64,000 bases of DNA from Methylosinus sp. Ce-a6 (GCF_009811655.1 NZ_BGJX01000004.1:62001-126000); one strand, 5' to 3'; counted from the stretch's first letter, positions 8,952 to 18,407 are shown. The notes: generated by a model not told the origin, from the letters alone. A program made the numbers and translations.

Positions 8952-9067
8952 CGAATTCTCCGAATTGTCGCGAGCGGCCGCGCGCCCAAAGAGGAATAGT
9001 CACGTCTCCATCGGGCAGAGGATGGCGCGAGCATTTCCTTCGACAAGGTCGTTCGGAGAATATCGGA

Positions 9068-9112
9068 CGCGTTTTTGACGCCGAGCCGGCGTCCGCTTCG
9101 GCTGGAGACGCC
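9068..9112. repeat. Partial copy of composite repeat family B
   Basis: Contains GACGCCGAGCCGGCGTC and TTCGGCTGGAGACGCC, the second half of a composite repeat found in fuller form at 19599, 22748, 34614, 38123 and 55812. Only the GACGCCGnnCCGGCGTC hairpin part is left here, just beyond the dsbB stop. Confidence 0.65.
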
Positions 9113-9613
9113 CTATGCGGCGCGGGTCCCGCGCCAGGCGCGGAACGCCATGGCGGCGAGACCGGCGGAGATCAGCACATTCCAATTGCTCAGCGTGAGC
9201 GCGAAAATGCGCAGCGCCGGCCGGTCGCAGCTCACCACCTTCATCCTGTCGAGCGAGGAGCGGAAATCGTCGAAGGAGCCGGCCTTACGCAACGCGCCCG
9301 TGCATTCGGAGGGACCGGGAAAGAGCTTCAGCTCGACGCCGGAATGATAGAGCGCGAGCGCCGTCCCCGCCGCGAAGAGGAGGCCGAGCAGCGCCAGCGC
9401 GATGCGCGCGGCGCCCTCTCCTCCCCGCCGCGCGGCGATCGCCGCCAAAGCGGCGAGCGGAACGCCCGCGTAATAGGGAATGCGCTGCTTCAGGCATAAT
9501 TCGCAAGGCGCGAAGCCCAGCCCCTCTATGATCCAGGCGCCGCCTATGGTCGCGACGGCGACGCCGAGAATGACGAGCGCCGCGCGAGAGGGGGTCGCGA
9601 GGAGCCCGCTCAC
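9113..9613 (-). CDS. dsbB: Disulfide bond formation protein B
   Basis: Inner-membrane quinone reductase that reoxidises DsbA. The chain is 166 residues with four hydrophobic segments. The first periplasmic loop carries the redox pair in CELC (FAPCELCLKQRIPYYAG), and the second loop carries the other pair, Cys in GPSECTGA and Cys in VVSCDRP. These four cysteines define DsbB. The stop-proximal region ends in a final membrane helix (NWNVLISAGLAAMAF). It overlaps by 4 bp the upstream yqaA-type gene, so the two are co-translated. Confidence 0.92.
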   Translation of the reverse strand: MSGLLATPSRAALVILGVAVATIGGAWIIEGLGFAPCELCLKQRIPYYAGVPLAALAAIAARRGGEGAARIALALLGLLFAAGTALALYHSGVELKLFPGPSECTGALRKAGSFDDFRSSLDRMKVVSCDRPALRIFALTLSNWNVLISAGLAAMAFRAWRGTRAA

Positions 9614-10191
9614 AGAAGTTTCGCCGCCACGACGAAGCCGACGACGACGATGCCGGCGAGCGCGCCCATGAACAGGCCGAAATGCGCCTCGAGCTTGTCG
9701 CGGAGAAAATCGCCGAAATGATTGATCGCCGCCGCGAGAATGAAGAAGCGCGCGCCGCGCGTGATGAGCGAGAGCGCGAGAAACAAGCCGAAATTATAAT
9801 CCATCAGCCCGGACACGATGGTGACGAGCTTATAGGGAATGGGGGTGAGCCCTTTCACCAGAATGAAAATCGCGCCCCATTGCGCGTAGAAGGCGCGCAG
9901 CGCCTCCATTTTGGAGGCATAGCCATAGAGATCGATGAGCCAGAGGCCGATCGTGTCATAGAAGAGCGCGCCTATGGCGTAGCCGAGCGCGCCGCCGGCG
10001 ACCGAGGCCAAGGTGCAGATCGCGGCGTAGAGCCAGGAACGCTTGGGCTCCGCCAGCGACATGGGCACGAGAATCACATCCGGCGGCACGGGAAAGAAGG
10101 AGCTTTCCGCGAAAGCGATGGCGCCGAGCGCGAAAGGCGCGTGCCGGCTGGCGGCGAGCGACATGGTCCAGTCGTAGAGCTTTTTGATCAT
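9610..10191 (-). CDS. YqaA/DedA-family membrane protein
   Basis: A 193-residue inner-membrane protein of the DedA (SNARE-associated/VTT) superfamily, YqaA branch; relatives are linked to phospholipid flipping or proton-driven transport. Characteristic parts are AFAESSFFPVPPDVILVPMS near the N-terminus and a VKGLTPIPYKLVTIVSG loop in the middle, matching the conserved family re-entrant segments. The start at 10191 (MIKKLYDW) was chosen because relatives begin with a similar block; a longer frame to 10266 adds an unrelated extension. It overlaps dsbB by 4 bp. Confidence 0.88.
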   Translation of the reverse strand: MIKKLYDWTMSLAASRHAPFALGAIAFAESSFFPVPPDVILVPMSLAEPKRSWLYAAICTLASVAGGALGYAIGALFYDTIGLWLIDLYGYASKMEALRAFYAQWGAIFILVKGLTPIPYKLVTIVSGLMDYNFGLFLALSLITRGARFFILAAAINHFGDFLRDKLEAHFGLFMGALAGIVVVGFVVAAKLL

Positions 10192-10353
10192 TTTCCAACC
10201 GGCTCGGAGGGCGAAGCGCCCCTCGCTTATCATTTCGGCGGGCCGGAAGCGAGGCTCGAGGCGCAAAGAACGGCAGGTCGCCTGTCGAGGTCGCCTTGAC
10301 GGAGGCTTCGGCCCGGCTAATATCCGCGCCGCGCGCCGGCCCCGCCGGCCTGC

Positions 10354-10438
10354 GCCTCTGTGGCGGAATTGGTAGACGCGCTCGACTCAAAATCGAGTTC
10401 CGCAAGGAGTGCTGGTTCGACTCCGGCCAGGGGCACCA
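10354..10438 (+). tRNA. tRNA-Leu (anticodon CAA)
   Basis: An 85-nt class II tRNA. Acceptor strands GCCTCTG and CAGGGGC pair, the anticodon loop is CTCAAAA between CTCGA and TCGAG, giving anticodon CAA. A variable arm follows, then a T arm with GGTTCGACTCC. The CCA end is encoded. Confidence 0.95.
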
Positions 10439-10498
10439 TCGACATCCGTCCCGCGACCGTCGCCGGGGACGGGCGGCGCGATCCGACGGCGCGGCGCT

Positions 10499-11629
10499 CT
10501 ATCCCTGCGCGACGAAGACCTGGTTGCGGCCGCTCGCTTTGGCGGCGTAGAGCGCCTTGTCGGCGGCTTCCTTCAGCGCGGAGAGATCGGTCTCGCGCTC
10601 CGCGAGCGCGATGCCGACGCTGACGGAGGACAGGCCGTCGCCGAGCGCCGCCGCCGCGGAGATATAGGCGGCGCGGATGCGCTCGGCCACCGCCACGGCC
10701 CGCGCGCGGTCGACGCGAGTCAGCAGAAGCGCGAATTCGTCGCCGCCGATGCGCGCCAGAAAATCCTCGCTGCGAATGCTCTTGGCCGCCACCTCGCCGA
10801 AGGTCGTCAAGGCGCGGTCGCCCATCGAATGGCCGAAGCCGTCGTTGATCGCCTTCAGCCGGTCGAGGTCGAAGATCAACAGGGCGTTGTCGCCCTGCCC
10901 GCGGGAATTGCGAATCACGGCGTCGGCGTTGTGATCGAAGCCGCGCCGATTGAAGAGGCCGGTCAGCGGATCCGTCGCCGCCATGGATTTTTGGCGCGCC
11001 ACGGCCCGCTCCTTCGTCACCGCCAACAGGCCGAAACCGAGCAAGAGCGCATAGGTCACCCCCTCGAGCGAGACGCCGACGACGAAAGGCCTCGGATCGA
11101 CGAAGCCGCCGAGCGCCATCTTCGCGACCACGACGAGGGCGACAATCGCTCCGAAACAGGAATGCAGGGCGGCCAGCGCGGTCGTCGCCGGCAGCGTCCA
11201 GCTCCCTTCGCGGCGACAGGCGCAGAATTCGTCGGCCAGCAGGAAGGCGTAGACGGCCGAGATCGCGCAACGATCGACGATGCGGACGGAATCGACGCTC
11301 GAAGAGAAGAACAAGAGCCAGATCACGCCGCCGGCGAACACCAGCCGCCGATCCACCGGCCGGCCGCCGAAGACGCGGGCGCCGCCCCAGGCGAGCCCGC
11401 CGCCCCAGAGCGTCAGCGCATTGCCGAGGCCGATGGCGAGAAGAGGATAGGTTTCGCGAAGCGACAGCAGAGACAAACCGGCGCCGGTGCACAACAGCGC
11501 CCCGCACCACCAGCCATATTCCCGCGCCTCCCCATCTTCGAGCCAGACGAGACAGAAGAAGCCGGCCAGAACCGTGAAGACAAAGGAATGCATCAGCAGC
11601 AACGTCGGGAGACAATCCGCCATGGTCAC
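10499..11629 (-). CDS. Membrane-anchored diguanylate cyclase (GGDEF)
   Basis: Makes cyclic di-GMP from two GTP. The N-terminal ~200 residues hold about six hydrophobic segments, an integral-membrane sensor module without a recognised ligand site. The C-terminal GGDEF domain starts at DPLTGLFNRRGFD and has an intact active site, IGGDEFALLL, with conserved downstream LYAAKASGRNQV. No EEL motif or EAL domain is seen, so it is probably synthesis-only. The start is GTG at 11629 with an ATG two codons in. It stands alone between tRNA-Leu and tRNA-Gly, facing tRNA-Leu. Confidence 0.92.
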   Translation of the reverse strand: MTMADCLPTLLLMHSFVFTVLAGFFCLVWLEDGEAREYGWWCGALLCTGAGLSLLSLRETYPLLAIGLGNALTLWGGGLAWGGARVFGGRPVDRRLVFAGGVIWLLFFSSSVDSVRIVDRCAISAVYAFLLADEFCACRREGSWTLPATTALAALHSCFGAIVALVVVAKMALGGFVDPRPFVVGVSLEGVTYALLLGFGLLAVTKERAVARQKSMAATDPLTGLFNRRGFDHNADAVIRNSRGQGDNALLIFDLDRLKAINDGFGHSMGDRALTTFGEVAAKSIRSEDFLARIGGDEFALLLTRVDRARAVAVAERIRAAYISAAAALGDGLSSVSVGIALAERETDLSALKEAADKALYAAKASGRNQVFVAQG

Positions 11630-11732
11630 ATGATCCGGATGACACTCTTTGACCGTCTCCGCCCCGAAAATCTACGACGCATTGGAGAGAGGCGGTCGAA
11701 AGGCGCGCGAAGTCGAAACCAACTGCGCGAAA

Positions 11733-11807
11733 TGGAGCGGGCGATGGGAATCGAACCCACGACATACAGCTTGGGAAGCTGTCGTTCTGCCACTGAACTA
11801 CGCCCGC
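11733..11807 (-). tRNA. tRNA-Gly (anticodon CCC)
   Basis: On the minus strand the acceptor strands GCGGGCG and CGCCCGC pair, with discriminator T and encoded CCA. The anticodon stem ACAGC/GCTGT closes the loop TTCCCAA, giving anticodon CCC. The T loop is GGGTTCGATTCCC. 75 nt. Confidence 0.95.
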
Positions 11808-11842
11808 GAACCGCCTGCAGATTTCTATTCCTATAGGATTTT

Positions 11843-12364
11843 TCACTCCTTTCGGCAAGCTCGCCGGCTCTTCCCATCCGTGGAAAACCGCGGCTCGCCG
11901 GGCCCGAGATCACCCGCCAGCTCGGCCAGAATCGAGCGCGCGGCTTCTGCGGCGCCGGCCTGCGCCCCGGTCGACAGGGGCGCGCCCGGCGCGAAGCTCT
12001 CGGCCTCGATCGTGAACAGAACACAAACGGGCGGAAGGCCGCCGAGCGCGCGCGCGAGATCGATCGCCTCGGCGAGGCCGAAGCCATGGCTCGACCAGCC
12101 GCGCTCCTTTGCGAGCGGCGGCCTCTCGGCGTGCAAGTCGAAACGGCGCACGGTCCCGGGCGGCGCGCCGGAGAGAGCGGCGTCGACGATGATCGCCGCG
12201 CGCGCCCCCTCCAGCGCGTCGAGCACGGCGGTCGCCTCGCCGCAGCATCGGACCACCTCGAACCCGGCTATTGCGCTCTCTTCGAGCAAAGCGGCGACGC
12301 GGCGGCCGACGGCGTCGTCGCCGCGATCCGGATTGCCGACGCAGAGCGCCAGGCGACGCCCCAT
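11843..12364 (-). CDS. [NiFe] hydrogenase maturation endopeptidase
   Basis: A 173-residue protein of the HyaD/HycI/HoxW peptidase group that trims the C-terminal tail of a [NiFe] hydrogenase large subunit after nickel insertion. The opening LALCVGNPDRGDDAVGRRVA is the family signature, with the first nickel-sensing acidic residue in DRGDD. A second conserved acid lies in IIVDAAL and a His in WSSHGFGL. It is the last gene of the hydrogenase operon, 1 bp beyond the large-subunit gene, as expected for the dedicated protease of that subunit. The C-terminal ~30 residues are poorly conserved and basic. Confidence 0.9.
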   Translation of the reverse strand: MGRRLALCVGNPDRGDDAVGRRVAALLEESAIAGFEVVRCCGEATAVLDALEGARAAIIVDAALSGAPPGTVRRFDLHAERPPLAKERGWSSHGFGLAEAIDLARALGGLPPVCVLFTIEAESFAPGAPLSTGAQAGAAEAARSILAELAGDLGPGEPRFSTDGKSRRACRKE

Positions 12365-12365
12365 C

Positions 12366-13658
12366 TCAGCCCCGATCTATCTCGAGCCGCAGGAAGTGCG
12401 TCGAGCACGAGATGCAGGGATCATGATTGCGCACCGTCTGCTCGCAGCGATGGCGCAGATCATCCTCCGGCAGATCGAGAAAGCCGCCGATGAGGCTCTT
12501 CAAATCCTCCTCTATCATTCCCTGATTCTGCGAGGTCGGCGGCGTGATGACCGCCTCGGCGATCGTTCCGTCCGCCTCGAGACGGTACCGGTGATAGAGC
12601 ATCCCCCGCGGCGCTTCCGTCGCCGCATGGCCGACGCCAGCGCGCGGCTCGATCGGAACGCAGGCCGCGCCCGGCTCCTCATAGCTTTCGACGATGCGCA
12701 GCGCCTCGTCCAGCGCATAGACGGTCTCCACCGCGCGCACGATGATGCTGCGATAGGGGTTGGAGCAGAGCGGCCCGAGGCCCGCTTCGCGCGCGGCCTG
12801 CTGCGCGAGCGGCGACAATCGGTCGAAATTGAGCGCGAAACGCGCGAGCGGACCGACGAGATAGGCGCCGTCGCCGTGGCGCATTCGCGCATGCAGCGCC
12901 GTCGAGCGCTCGACGTGAAACTCCTCGAAATGCGTCTCGAACTCCCGCGCGGCGATGTCGAGCCCGCCGCTCGAGACGATGCGGCCCTCGTTGAGAGGAT
13001 ATTCGTCCCGCTGGCGCAGCGACACGAAGACATAGTCGCGCGCGCAATCTGGAAAATCGAAGCCGGCGACGAAGCGCACGACTTCGAGCGCGGCGTCGCG
13101 CGCGCGCTCCAGCCGCTCCGCGAGCGCGGCCAGCTCGCGCTTGCGCGGCGCGCGATAGAAGCCGCCGACGCGCACATTGATCGGATGAATCTCGCGTCCT
13201 CCGATCAATGTCATGATCTCATTGCCGACCTTCTTGATCGCAAGGCCCCGCCGCACGACATCGCCATGGTCGCGCGCCATTTCGACGCCGCCGGCATAGC
13301 CGAGGAAATCCGGCATATGCAGCATATGCACATGCAGCATGTGGCTCTCGATCCATTCGCCGCAATAGAGCAGGCGTCTCAGATCACGCAGCGGCCCCGT
13401 CACGCGGACGCCGAGCGCGTCCTCCATCGCATGGACCGCGCTCATCTGATAGGCGACAGGGCAGATGCCGCAGATGCGCGCGGCTATGTCCGGCGCCTCT
13501 GAAAAGGCGCGCCCGCGCATCAGCGCCTCGAAAAAGCGCGGCGGCTCGAAGATTTTGAGCGCCACGCTCTTCACCACGCCGTCGCGAAGGACGATCTCGA
13601 GCCCGCCTTCGCCCTCGACCCGCGCGAGCGCGCCGACCGAAATGCTTCTAGTCGTCAT
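12366..13658 (-). CDS. Group 3b-type [NiFe] hydrogenase large (alpha) subunit
   Basis: Carries the Ni-Fe active site. The N-terminal motif [10 protein letters not shown] contributes Cys63 and Cys66, the C-terminal motif DPCISCSTH contributes Cys415 and Cys418, so all four metal ligands are present. A nine-residue tail after His421 is the likely substrate for the adjacent maturation protease. Overall 430 residues and the companion subunits match group 3b (cytoplasmic NAD(P)-linked, 'sulfhydrogenase' type). The start at 13658 fits the [13 protein letters not shown] opening and overlaps the small-subunit stop by 11 bp. Hyp assembly factors are not in the window and must be encoded elsewhere. Confidence 0.93.
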   Translation of the reverse strand: MTTRSISVGALARVEGEGGLEIVLRDGVVKSVALKIFEPPRFFEALMRGRAFSEAPDIAARICGICPVAYQMSAVHAMEDALGVRVTGPLRDLRRLLYCGEWIESHMLHVHMLHMPDFLGYAGGVEMARDHGDVVRRGLAIKKVGNEIMTLIGGREIHPINVRVGGFYRAPRKRELAALAERLERARDAALEVVRFVAGFDFPDCARDYVFVSLRQRDEYPLNEGRIVSSGGLDIAAREFETHFEEFHVERSTALHARMRHGDGAYLVGPLARFALNFDRLSPLAQQAAREAGLGPLCSNPYRSIIVRAVETVYALDEALRIVESYEEPGAACVPIEPRAGVGHAATEAPRGMLYHRYRLEADGTIAEAVITPPTSQNQGMIEEDLKSLIGGFLDLPEDDLRHRCEQTVRNHDPCISCSTHFLRLEIDRG

Positions 13659-14427
13659 GGCGCTCGCTCTCCTCGCGGAAGGCCTCCGCCTGCGCATTGA
13701 AAGTGCGATAGACGCGCCGCAGAGCGTCTTCGTCCATGCCGAGCGTCGCGAGACGCAAGCTCAGCGACGGCGCATTGGGCGTCTCCATGGGGCCGAAACA
13801 GCCGTAGCAGCCGCGATCATAGGACGGACACAATGCGCCGCAGCCGGCGTGGGTGACGGGCCCGAGGCAGGGCGTCCCATGCGCGACCATCACGCACACA
13901 TTGCCCTTCAGCTTGCATTGCAGGCAGACGCTATGCGCCGGCGTCGCCGGCTTGCGGCCGGCGAGAAAGCTAGAGATCACCTCGATCAGCTGGCCCTTGT
14001 CGATCGGGCAGCCGCGCAGCTCGAAATCGACCTTCACATGATCGGCGATGGGCGTCGACGTCGCGAGCGTGTGGATATAATCCGGCCGCGCATAGACGAT
14101 CGAGGCGTATTCGCGCACATCGGCGAAATTGCGCAAGGCCTGTATCCCGCCCGCGGTGGCGCAGGCGCCGATGGTGACGAGCGCGCGCGAGCGCCGCCGC
14201 ACCTCCTGAATGCGCTCGGCGTCATGCGGCGTGGTGATGGAGCCTTCGACGAGCGAGAGATCGTAAGTCCCGCGGATCGGCGCGCGCGTCGCCTCGAGAA
14301 AATAGGCGATGTCGAGCGCCTGCGCGAGCGCGAGCAGCTCGTCCTCGCAATCGAGCAGGCTGAGCTGGCAGCCGTCGCAGGAGGCGAATTTCCACACCGC
14401 GAGCCGCGGCGCATGTCGCTCCGCCAT
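13648..14427 (-). CDS. Group 3b-type [NiFe] hydrogenase small (delta) subunit
   Basis: A 259-residue iron-sulfur subunit that relays electrons from the Ni-Fe site. The proximal-cluster region begins [20 protein letters not shown] (Cys17 and Cys20), with further ligands in [10 protein letters not shown] and [13 protein letters not shown]. Additional C-terminal cysteines ([10 protein letters not shown], then [15 protein letters not shown]) fit other clusters. There is no Tat signal peptide, consistent with a cytoplasmic enzyme. The gene lies between the gamma and alpha subunits with a 3-bp gap upstream and 11-bp overlap downstream, so it is co-translated. Confidence 0.92.
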   Translation of the reverse strand: MAERHAPRLAVWKFASCDGCQLSLLDCEDELLALAQALDIAYFLEATRAPIRGTYDLSLVEGSITTPHDAERIQEVRRRSRALVTIGACATAGGIQALRNFADVREYASIVYARPDYIHTLATSTPIADHVKVDFELRGCPIDKGQLIEVISSFLAGRKPATPAHSVCLQCKLKGNVCVMVAHGTPCLGPVTHAGCGALCPSYDRGCYGCFGPMETPNAPSLSLRLATLGMDEDALRRVYRTFNAQAEAFREESERHDD

Positions 14428-14430
14428 TGT

Positions 14431-15282
14431 CTAGATTTCCTTCTTCGCGATGAGGCCGCGCAATTGCGAATAGGGAAACACCGGCCCGTCGCGGCAGACG
14501 AAGACCGGCCCGAACTGGCAATGGCCGCACCAGCCGATCGCGCATTTCATATTGCGCTCCATGGAAAGATGGATGCGCTCCTCGGCGACGCCCATGTCGT
14601 GCAGCGCATTGGCGACGAAGCGCATCATGATCTCCGGCCCGCAGAGCATGGCGAGCGTGCGCGCGGGATCGAAGCTCGCGCGCGCGATCAGCGTCGTCAC
14701 CACGCCGACATTGCCCCGCCAGTCGCCGCGCGCGTGATCGACCGTCGCCTCGACTTCGAGATCGAGCCGGCCGCGCCAGGCCTCCAGCTCGTCGCGAAAG
14801 AGAATGTCCTGCGGGCTGCGCGCGCCGAACAGCAGCACGATGCGGCCATATTTCTCGCGCTCGGCCAAGAGGCGATAGAGCGCCGGGCGCAGCGGCGCGA
14901 GGCCGAGTCCGCCCGCGAGGACGACGACGTCATGGCCTTCGGCCTCGAGCAAAGGCCAGCCGCGGCCGAAGGGCCCGCGCAGGCCGATCGGCTCGCCCGG
15001 ACGCAATTCGGCGAGCGCGCGCGAAACGGCGCCGACCGCGCGGATCGTATGAATGAGCCGCGCGCCATTCGCCGGATCGCCGCTGACGCTGATCGCCGCC
15101 TCGCCGACGCCGAAAGCGGTGAGCATGTTGAACTGCCCCGGCGCGAAATCGAAAGCGCCGCCCTCTATCGCCAAGGTCACGACGTCCTCGATCTCGCGTT
15201 TTCGCTCGGCGATGCGCGCGACGCGGGGAACCATAGGGTCGGCGGCGCGCGCCGCTACGAATGCGTCAGCCATGAGCGCCAT
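14431..15282 (-). CDS. Hydrogenase gamma subunit, FAD/NAD(P)-binding reductase
   Basis: A 283-residue flavoprotein of the dihydroorotate-dehydrogenase-electron-transfer (PyrK-like) class that links the iron-sulfur chain to NAD(P). The FAD region includes [16 protein letters not shown], the NAD(P) region [18 protein letters not shown], and near the C-terminus a [2Fe-2S]-type cysteine set occurs in [19 protein letters not shown]. These match the gamma subunit of group 3b enzymes. It overlaps the end of the cyclic-nucleotide-binding gene by 17 bp. NADP preference is typical of group 3b but cannot be read directly here. Confidence 0.9.
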   Translation of the reverse strand: MALMADAFVAARAADPMVPRVARIAERKREIEDVVTLAIEGGAFDFAPGQFNMLTAFGVGEAAISVSGDPANGARLIHTIRAVGAVSRALAELRPGEPIGLRGPFGRGWPLLEAEGHDVVVLAGGLGLAPLRPALYRLLAEREKYGRIVLLFGARSPQDILFRDELEAWRGRLDLEVEATVDHARGDWRGNVGVVTTLIARASFDPARTLAMLCGPEIMMRFVANALHDMGVAEERIHLSMERNMKCAIGWCGHCQFGPVFVCRDGPVFPYSQLRGLIAKKEI

Positions 15283-15730
15283 AGACGTCGATCATCTGCA
15301 TACGCGCCGCCTGCAGCCGCTCGAGCAACGGCGGCGTGAATCGCTTCATCATCTCATAGCCGAGACGCGGATCGGCCTCGCTCTTGCGGCGCAGGCAGGC
15401 GCCGTCGACGGCGATGGCGCGCACGAGCTCCAGCGCCCGCGCGTCATAGGTCCAGCGATAGGGCGGCACGAGCCAGGAGAGGCCGCAGACATCGCCCTCG
15501 CGCAGCGTCTGCAGCGTCACCGCGCCGCGCGCGGGATCGCGAATCTCGATCGCGGCGCGGCCGTTGCGCAGCAGATAGAACCAATCGGCGCTGTCGCCTT
15601 CGCGGAAGAGATATTGTCCGGCCTCGAAACGCGCGTTTTTCGCGCAGCCGGAGACGAGCGCGACGAAGCCCGCGTCCATTCCGGCGAAAAACGGATGTTC
15701 TTTGACGATATGCTCGATGGTCTCGATCAT
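15266..15730 (-). CDS. Cyclic-nucleotide-binding domain protein inside the hydrogenase operon
   Basis: A 154-residue single-domain protein of the CRP/cNMP-binding fold. The beta-roll begins [20 protein letters not shown] and continues with the family segment [20 protein letters not shown] and [17 protein letters not shown]. No DNA-binding helix-turn-helix follows, so it is not a CRP-like transcription factor. It lies between the beta and gamma subunit genes and overlaps both, so it is made with the hydrogenase. A role in allosteric control or assembly of the complex is inference. The start at 15730 forms an ATGA-type overlap with the upstream stop. Confidence 0.88.
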   Translation of the reverse strand: MIETIEHIVKEHPFFAGMDAGFVALVSGCAKNARFEAGQYLFREGDSADWFYLLRNGRAAIEIRDPARGAVTLQTLREGDVCGLSWLVPPYRWTYDARALELVRAIAVDGACLRRKSEADPRLGYEMMKRFTPPLLERLQAARMQMIDVYGAHG

Positions 15731-16863
15731 GTCGCGCCTTTCTGCCCGTCGCTCTCGCGTATGGCGCGCGCTTCCTCGGTGATGTCTATGCCGACCGGAC
15801 ACCAGACGATGCAGCGCCCGCAGCCGACGCAGCCCGAGGTTCCGAACTGGTCGCGCCAGGTAGAGAGCTTATGCGTCATCCATTGTCGATAGCGCGATTT
15901 CACGCTTTGCCGCACGCTGCCGCCGTGCATATAGGAGAAATCCAGCGTGAAGCAGGAATCCCAGCGCCGCGAGCGCGCGCTCTCGAGGCCGGCGAGATCG
16001 CTCGTGTCCTCGACGCTGGCGCAAAAGCAGGTCGGGCAGACCATGGTGCAATTGGTGCAGGCGAGGCAGCGCGAGGCGACCTCGTCCCAGCGCGGATGCT
16101 CGAGATTGCGCGCGAGCAATTGCCGCACGTCGCCGGCCTCGAGGCTGCGGCCCATATTTTCCGCCGTGCGCGCGAGGATCGCCTCGGCCTCCTCGATCTC
16201 GGCTTTCGTCGCCGCGCGATGCGGCAGCGTCTCGACGAGCGCGCTGCCCGCCTCCGTCCCCGCCTCCACGAGGAAGGAGCGCCCGGCGACGATCTCGGTG
16301 AGCGCGAGATCGAATCCGAATGTCGCCTTCGGCCCCGTATCCATGGAGACGCAGAAGCAGGCGCCGCCGGCGACGCCGCAATTCACCGCGACGACGAAGA
16401 CATCCTCGCGCCGCGCGCGATAATGCGGGTCGACGTAGGGGCCGCCGAGGAAGACGCGATCCTGAATGGCGATAGCGTGCAGCTCGCAGGAGCGCGCGCC
16501 GATGAAGGCGAATTTCTCGCGCGCTTCGGGCTCGGCCTCGACGCGCAGCTCGTCGCCCTCGCGCCGCGCGCTCCATAAGCGCAGCATGGGCGGATGCAGC
16601 AGCTTTTTCCAGGATTGCGGGCCGACGACGTAGCCGAACAGCGCCTCGTCGTTGCGGCGCGTCAGGCGATAATGGCCGCCCTCCTGCTCGTCGCCGACGC
16701 CGCGCGGCAGATCGTTCAGCGTGGCAATTTCGTCATAGACGATCGCCTCGTCGCGCACGGTCGGGCCGATGAGCGAATAGCCCTGCCCGCGCAGAGCCTC
16801 GAGCAGCGCCTCGATGCCTGCGGCGTCGACGATGGAGCGGGCCTCGGTCATGCCTTTGTCCAT
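15727..16863 (-). CDS. Hydrogenase beta subunit, 4Fe-4S dicluster electron-transfer protein
   Basis: First gene of the hydrogenase operon, 378 residues, of the sulfhydrogenase beta (HydB) family. The N-terminal two-thirds has family-specific cysteines ([18 protein letters not shown] and [11 protein letters not shown]). The C-terminal third has two ferredoxin-type [4Fe-4S] motifs: [16 protein letters not shown] and [12 protein letters not shown] followed by [12 protein letters not shown]. It passes electrons between the small and gamma subunits. The start at 16863 (MDKGMTEAR) is used; an ATG four codons in is an alternative. It overlaps the next gene by 4 bp. Confidence 0.9.
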   Translation of the reverse strand: MDKGMTEARSIVDAAGIEALLEALRGQGYSLIGPTVRDEAIVYDEIATLNDLPRGVGDEQEGGHYRLTRRNDEALFGYVVGPQSWKKLLHPPMLRLWSARREGDELRVEAEPEAREKFAFIGARSCELHAIAIQDRVFLGGPYVDPHYRARREDVFVVAVNCGVAGGACFCVSMDTGPKATFGFDLALTEIVAGRSFLVEAGTEAGSALVETLPHRAATKAEIEEAEAILARTAENMGRSLEAGDVRQLLARNLEHPRWDEVASRCLACTNCTMVCPTCFCASVEDTSDLAGLESARSRRWDSCFTLDFSYMHGGSVRQSVKSRYRQWMTHKLSTWRDQFGTSGCVGCGRCIVWCPVGIDITEEARAIRESDGQKGAT

Positions 16864-17003
16864 GTGCCGAATCTAGCGTTCGAAAGAGGAGCGTCTCGCC
16901 CGCGGTGAGGGAGGAAAACGCGCCGCCCTTCTGATCTCACCGAACTATTGCAGTTTCTCGACGAAAATCGACAAGGCGCCTTCTCGCGGCGGTCCTGTCG
17001 CGG

Positions 17004-18143
17004 TCAAGGCGCCTTGAAATGTTTGGAGAGCTTCAGCTCCTGGCCCTGGTAGTTGGAGACGCCGCCCTGGCCGTAGAGAATCTTCGGCTGCGCGGCCATG
17101 GGCTCGTAGACGAGCCGGCCGATGACCTGCCCGTCCTCCAGAATGAAGGGCACGTCATGGCTGCGCACTTCCAGCACCGCCCGACTGCCCGGCCGGCCAG
17201 ATTCGCCGCAGCCGAAGCCGGGATCGAAGAAGCCGGCGTAATGCACCCGGAACTCGCCCATGGCCGGATCGATCGCCATCATCTCGGCCGAGAGATGCGA
17301 AGGGATGCGGATGCGCTCGCGCGAGGCGAGAATGTAGAATTCGTTCGGATCGAGAATGAGCTTATCGCCCCGCCGCCGCGTCAGCCGCTCCCAATAATCT
17401 TCGACCGCATAATGATCGACGCGATCGACGTCGATCACATCCGCATGTTTTTGCGCGCGATAGCCGACGACGTCGCCGAGCCCGTCGAGCGCGACGCGCA
17501 GGATCACGCCGTCGCGCAAGGTGAGCTCGCCGTCGACGAGCGGCGCGGCTGCGTGCTCGGCGGCGAGCGCCGCGTCGGAGAGCGTCGGCTCCGCCCCCGG
17601 ATCGCGGCGGCGGAAGCGCAGCTGATCGAGGCGCGAGCCCTGCCGCGCGCGCACGCTGAAGCTGCGCGGCGAGACCTCCGCATAGAGCGGCCCGCGATAG
17701 CCCGCGGCGACATGATCGAAGATTTCCGTGTCGTCGGTGATGAGGCGGGTGAAAATGTCGAGCCTTCCGGTCGAGCTCTTGGGGTTCGCGACTCCGGAGA
17801 CATCCAGCGGCAGGCGCAAGCTCTCCTGCAGCGGGATCACATAGACGCAGCCGCGCTCGAGCACGGCGCCCGCCCCTTCGAGGCCGATCTCGTCATAGGT
17901 GAGCTCGGCGAGCAGCGCCTCGACGCTGCGGCCCTTGCCGGGCAGAAAGCTCGCCCGCACGCGATAGGCCTTGGACCCGAGGCGCAGATCGAGGCTCGCC
18001 GGCTGATGCTGCCCATCCTCGATCGGCCGCGTCGCGACGATCGCGCCCGCGGCCGCCAATTCGCGAATCTGCTCGCAGGAGAGCACGCCACAGGCGGCGG
18101 TCGGCGCGGGCGTCATCCAAACTCCTATCACTCGGTCGCTCAT
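17004..18143 (-). CDS. dcd: 2'-deoxycytidine 5'-triphosphate deaminase, long form
   Basis: Converts dCTP to dUTP for thymidylate synthesis. At 379 residues it is about twice the size of enterobacterial Dcd (~190) and matches the long form annotated in many Alphaproteobacteria, apparently two dUTPase-like halves. Recognisable parts are QPASLDLRLGSKAYRVRASF at the N-terminal half, VSGVANPKSSTGRLDIFTRL in the middle, and ILASRERIRIPSHLSAEM with a C-terminal VHYAGFFDPGFG block. The start at 18143 is accepted; a downstream ATG (18116) is possible. It is monocistronic, followed by the hydrogenase operon 140 bp away. Confidence 0.9.
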   Translation of the reverse strand: MSDRVIGVWMTPAPTAACGVLSCEQIRELAAAGAIVATRPIEDGQHQPASLDLRLGSKAYRVRASFLPGKGRSVEALLAELTYDEIGLEGAGAVLERGCVYVIPLQESLRLPLDVSGVANPKSSTGRLDIFTRLITDDTEIFDHVAAGYRGPLYAEVSPRSFSVRARQGSRLDQLRFRRRDPGAEPTLSDAALAAEHAAAPLVDGELTLRDGVILRVALDGLGDVVGYRAQKHADVIDVDRVDHYAVEDYWERLTRRRGDKLILDPNEFYILASRERIRIPSHLSAEMMAIDPAMGEFRVHYAGFFDPGFGCGESGRPGSRAVLEVRSHDVPFILEDGQVIGRLVYEPMAAQPKILYGQGGVSNYQGQELKLSKHFKAP

Positions 18144-18166
18144 CGCGCGACCTTACACGCCCCGCG

Positions 18167-18226
18167 CCTTCGTGTCCTTTGTGTCTTAGTGGCGAAAAAA
18201 CCACGAAGACACAAAGGACACGAAGG
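18167..18226. repeat. Long perfect hairpin between divergent dcd and metZ
   Basis: The sequence CCTTCGTGTCCTTTGTGTCT around 18167 is matched by its complement ending at 18226, with one unpaired base in each arm and a CGAAAAAA loop: about 25 paired bases per arm. Motifs of this CTTCGTGTCCTTTGTGTC type recur in many bacterial genomes. Here it lies upstream of both dcd and the metZ riboswitch. Confidence 0.75.
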
Positions 18227-18282
18227 AATCCTGGCGAAGGTTGACTTGGCCGCGTCCTTCGGTTCATTCTGTTTATCGAACA

Positions 18283-18336
18283 CGTGGTTCTTTGAGCCGG
18301 CCGGCTTGCCGCCACGTAAAACAAGGCGCTAAAAGG
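18283..18336 (+). promoter_or_regulatory. SAM-II riboswitch upstream of metZ
   Basis: Matches the alphaproteobacterial metA-motif (SAM-II) layout: a P1 stem CGTGG (18283-18287) with CCACG (18312-18316), an internal CCGGCTTGCCGCCACGT block, an A-rich AAAACAA strand and the 3' GGCGCTAAAA element that forms the pseudoknot with the GCC loop. It lies 72-125 bp upstream of the metZ start, the position expected for repression of methionine synthesis when S-adenosylmethionine is plentiful. Confidence 0.85.
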
Positions 18337-18407
18337 CCGGGTTTCCTCGTGAAATCCGTTTCTTTTGCCGCCGTGGCGCGTTCCGCGCGCCGCTCGGGAG
18401 ACAAAAA

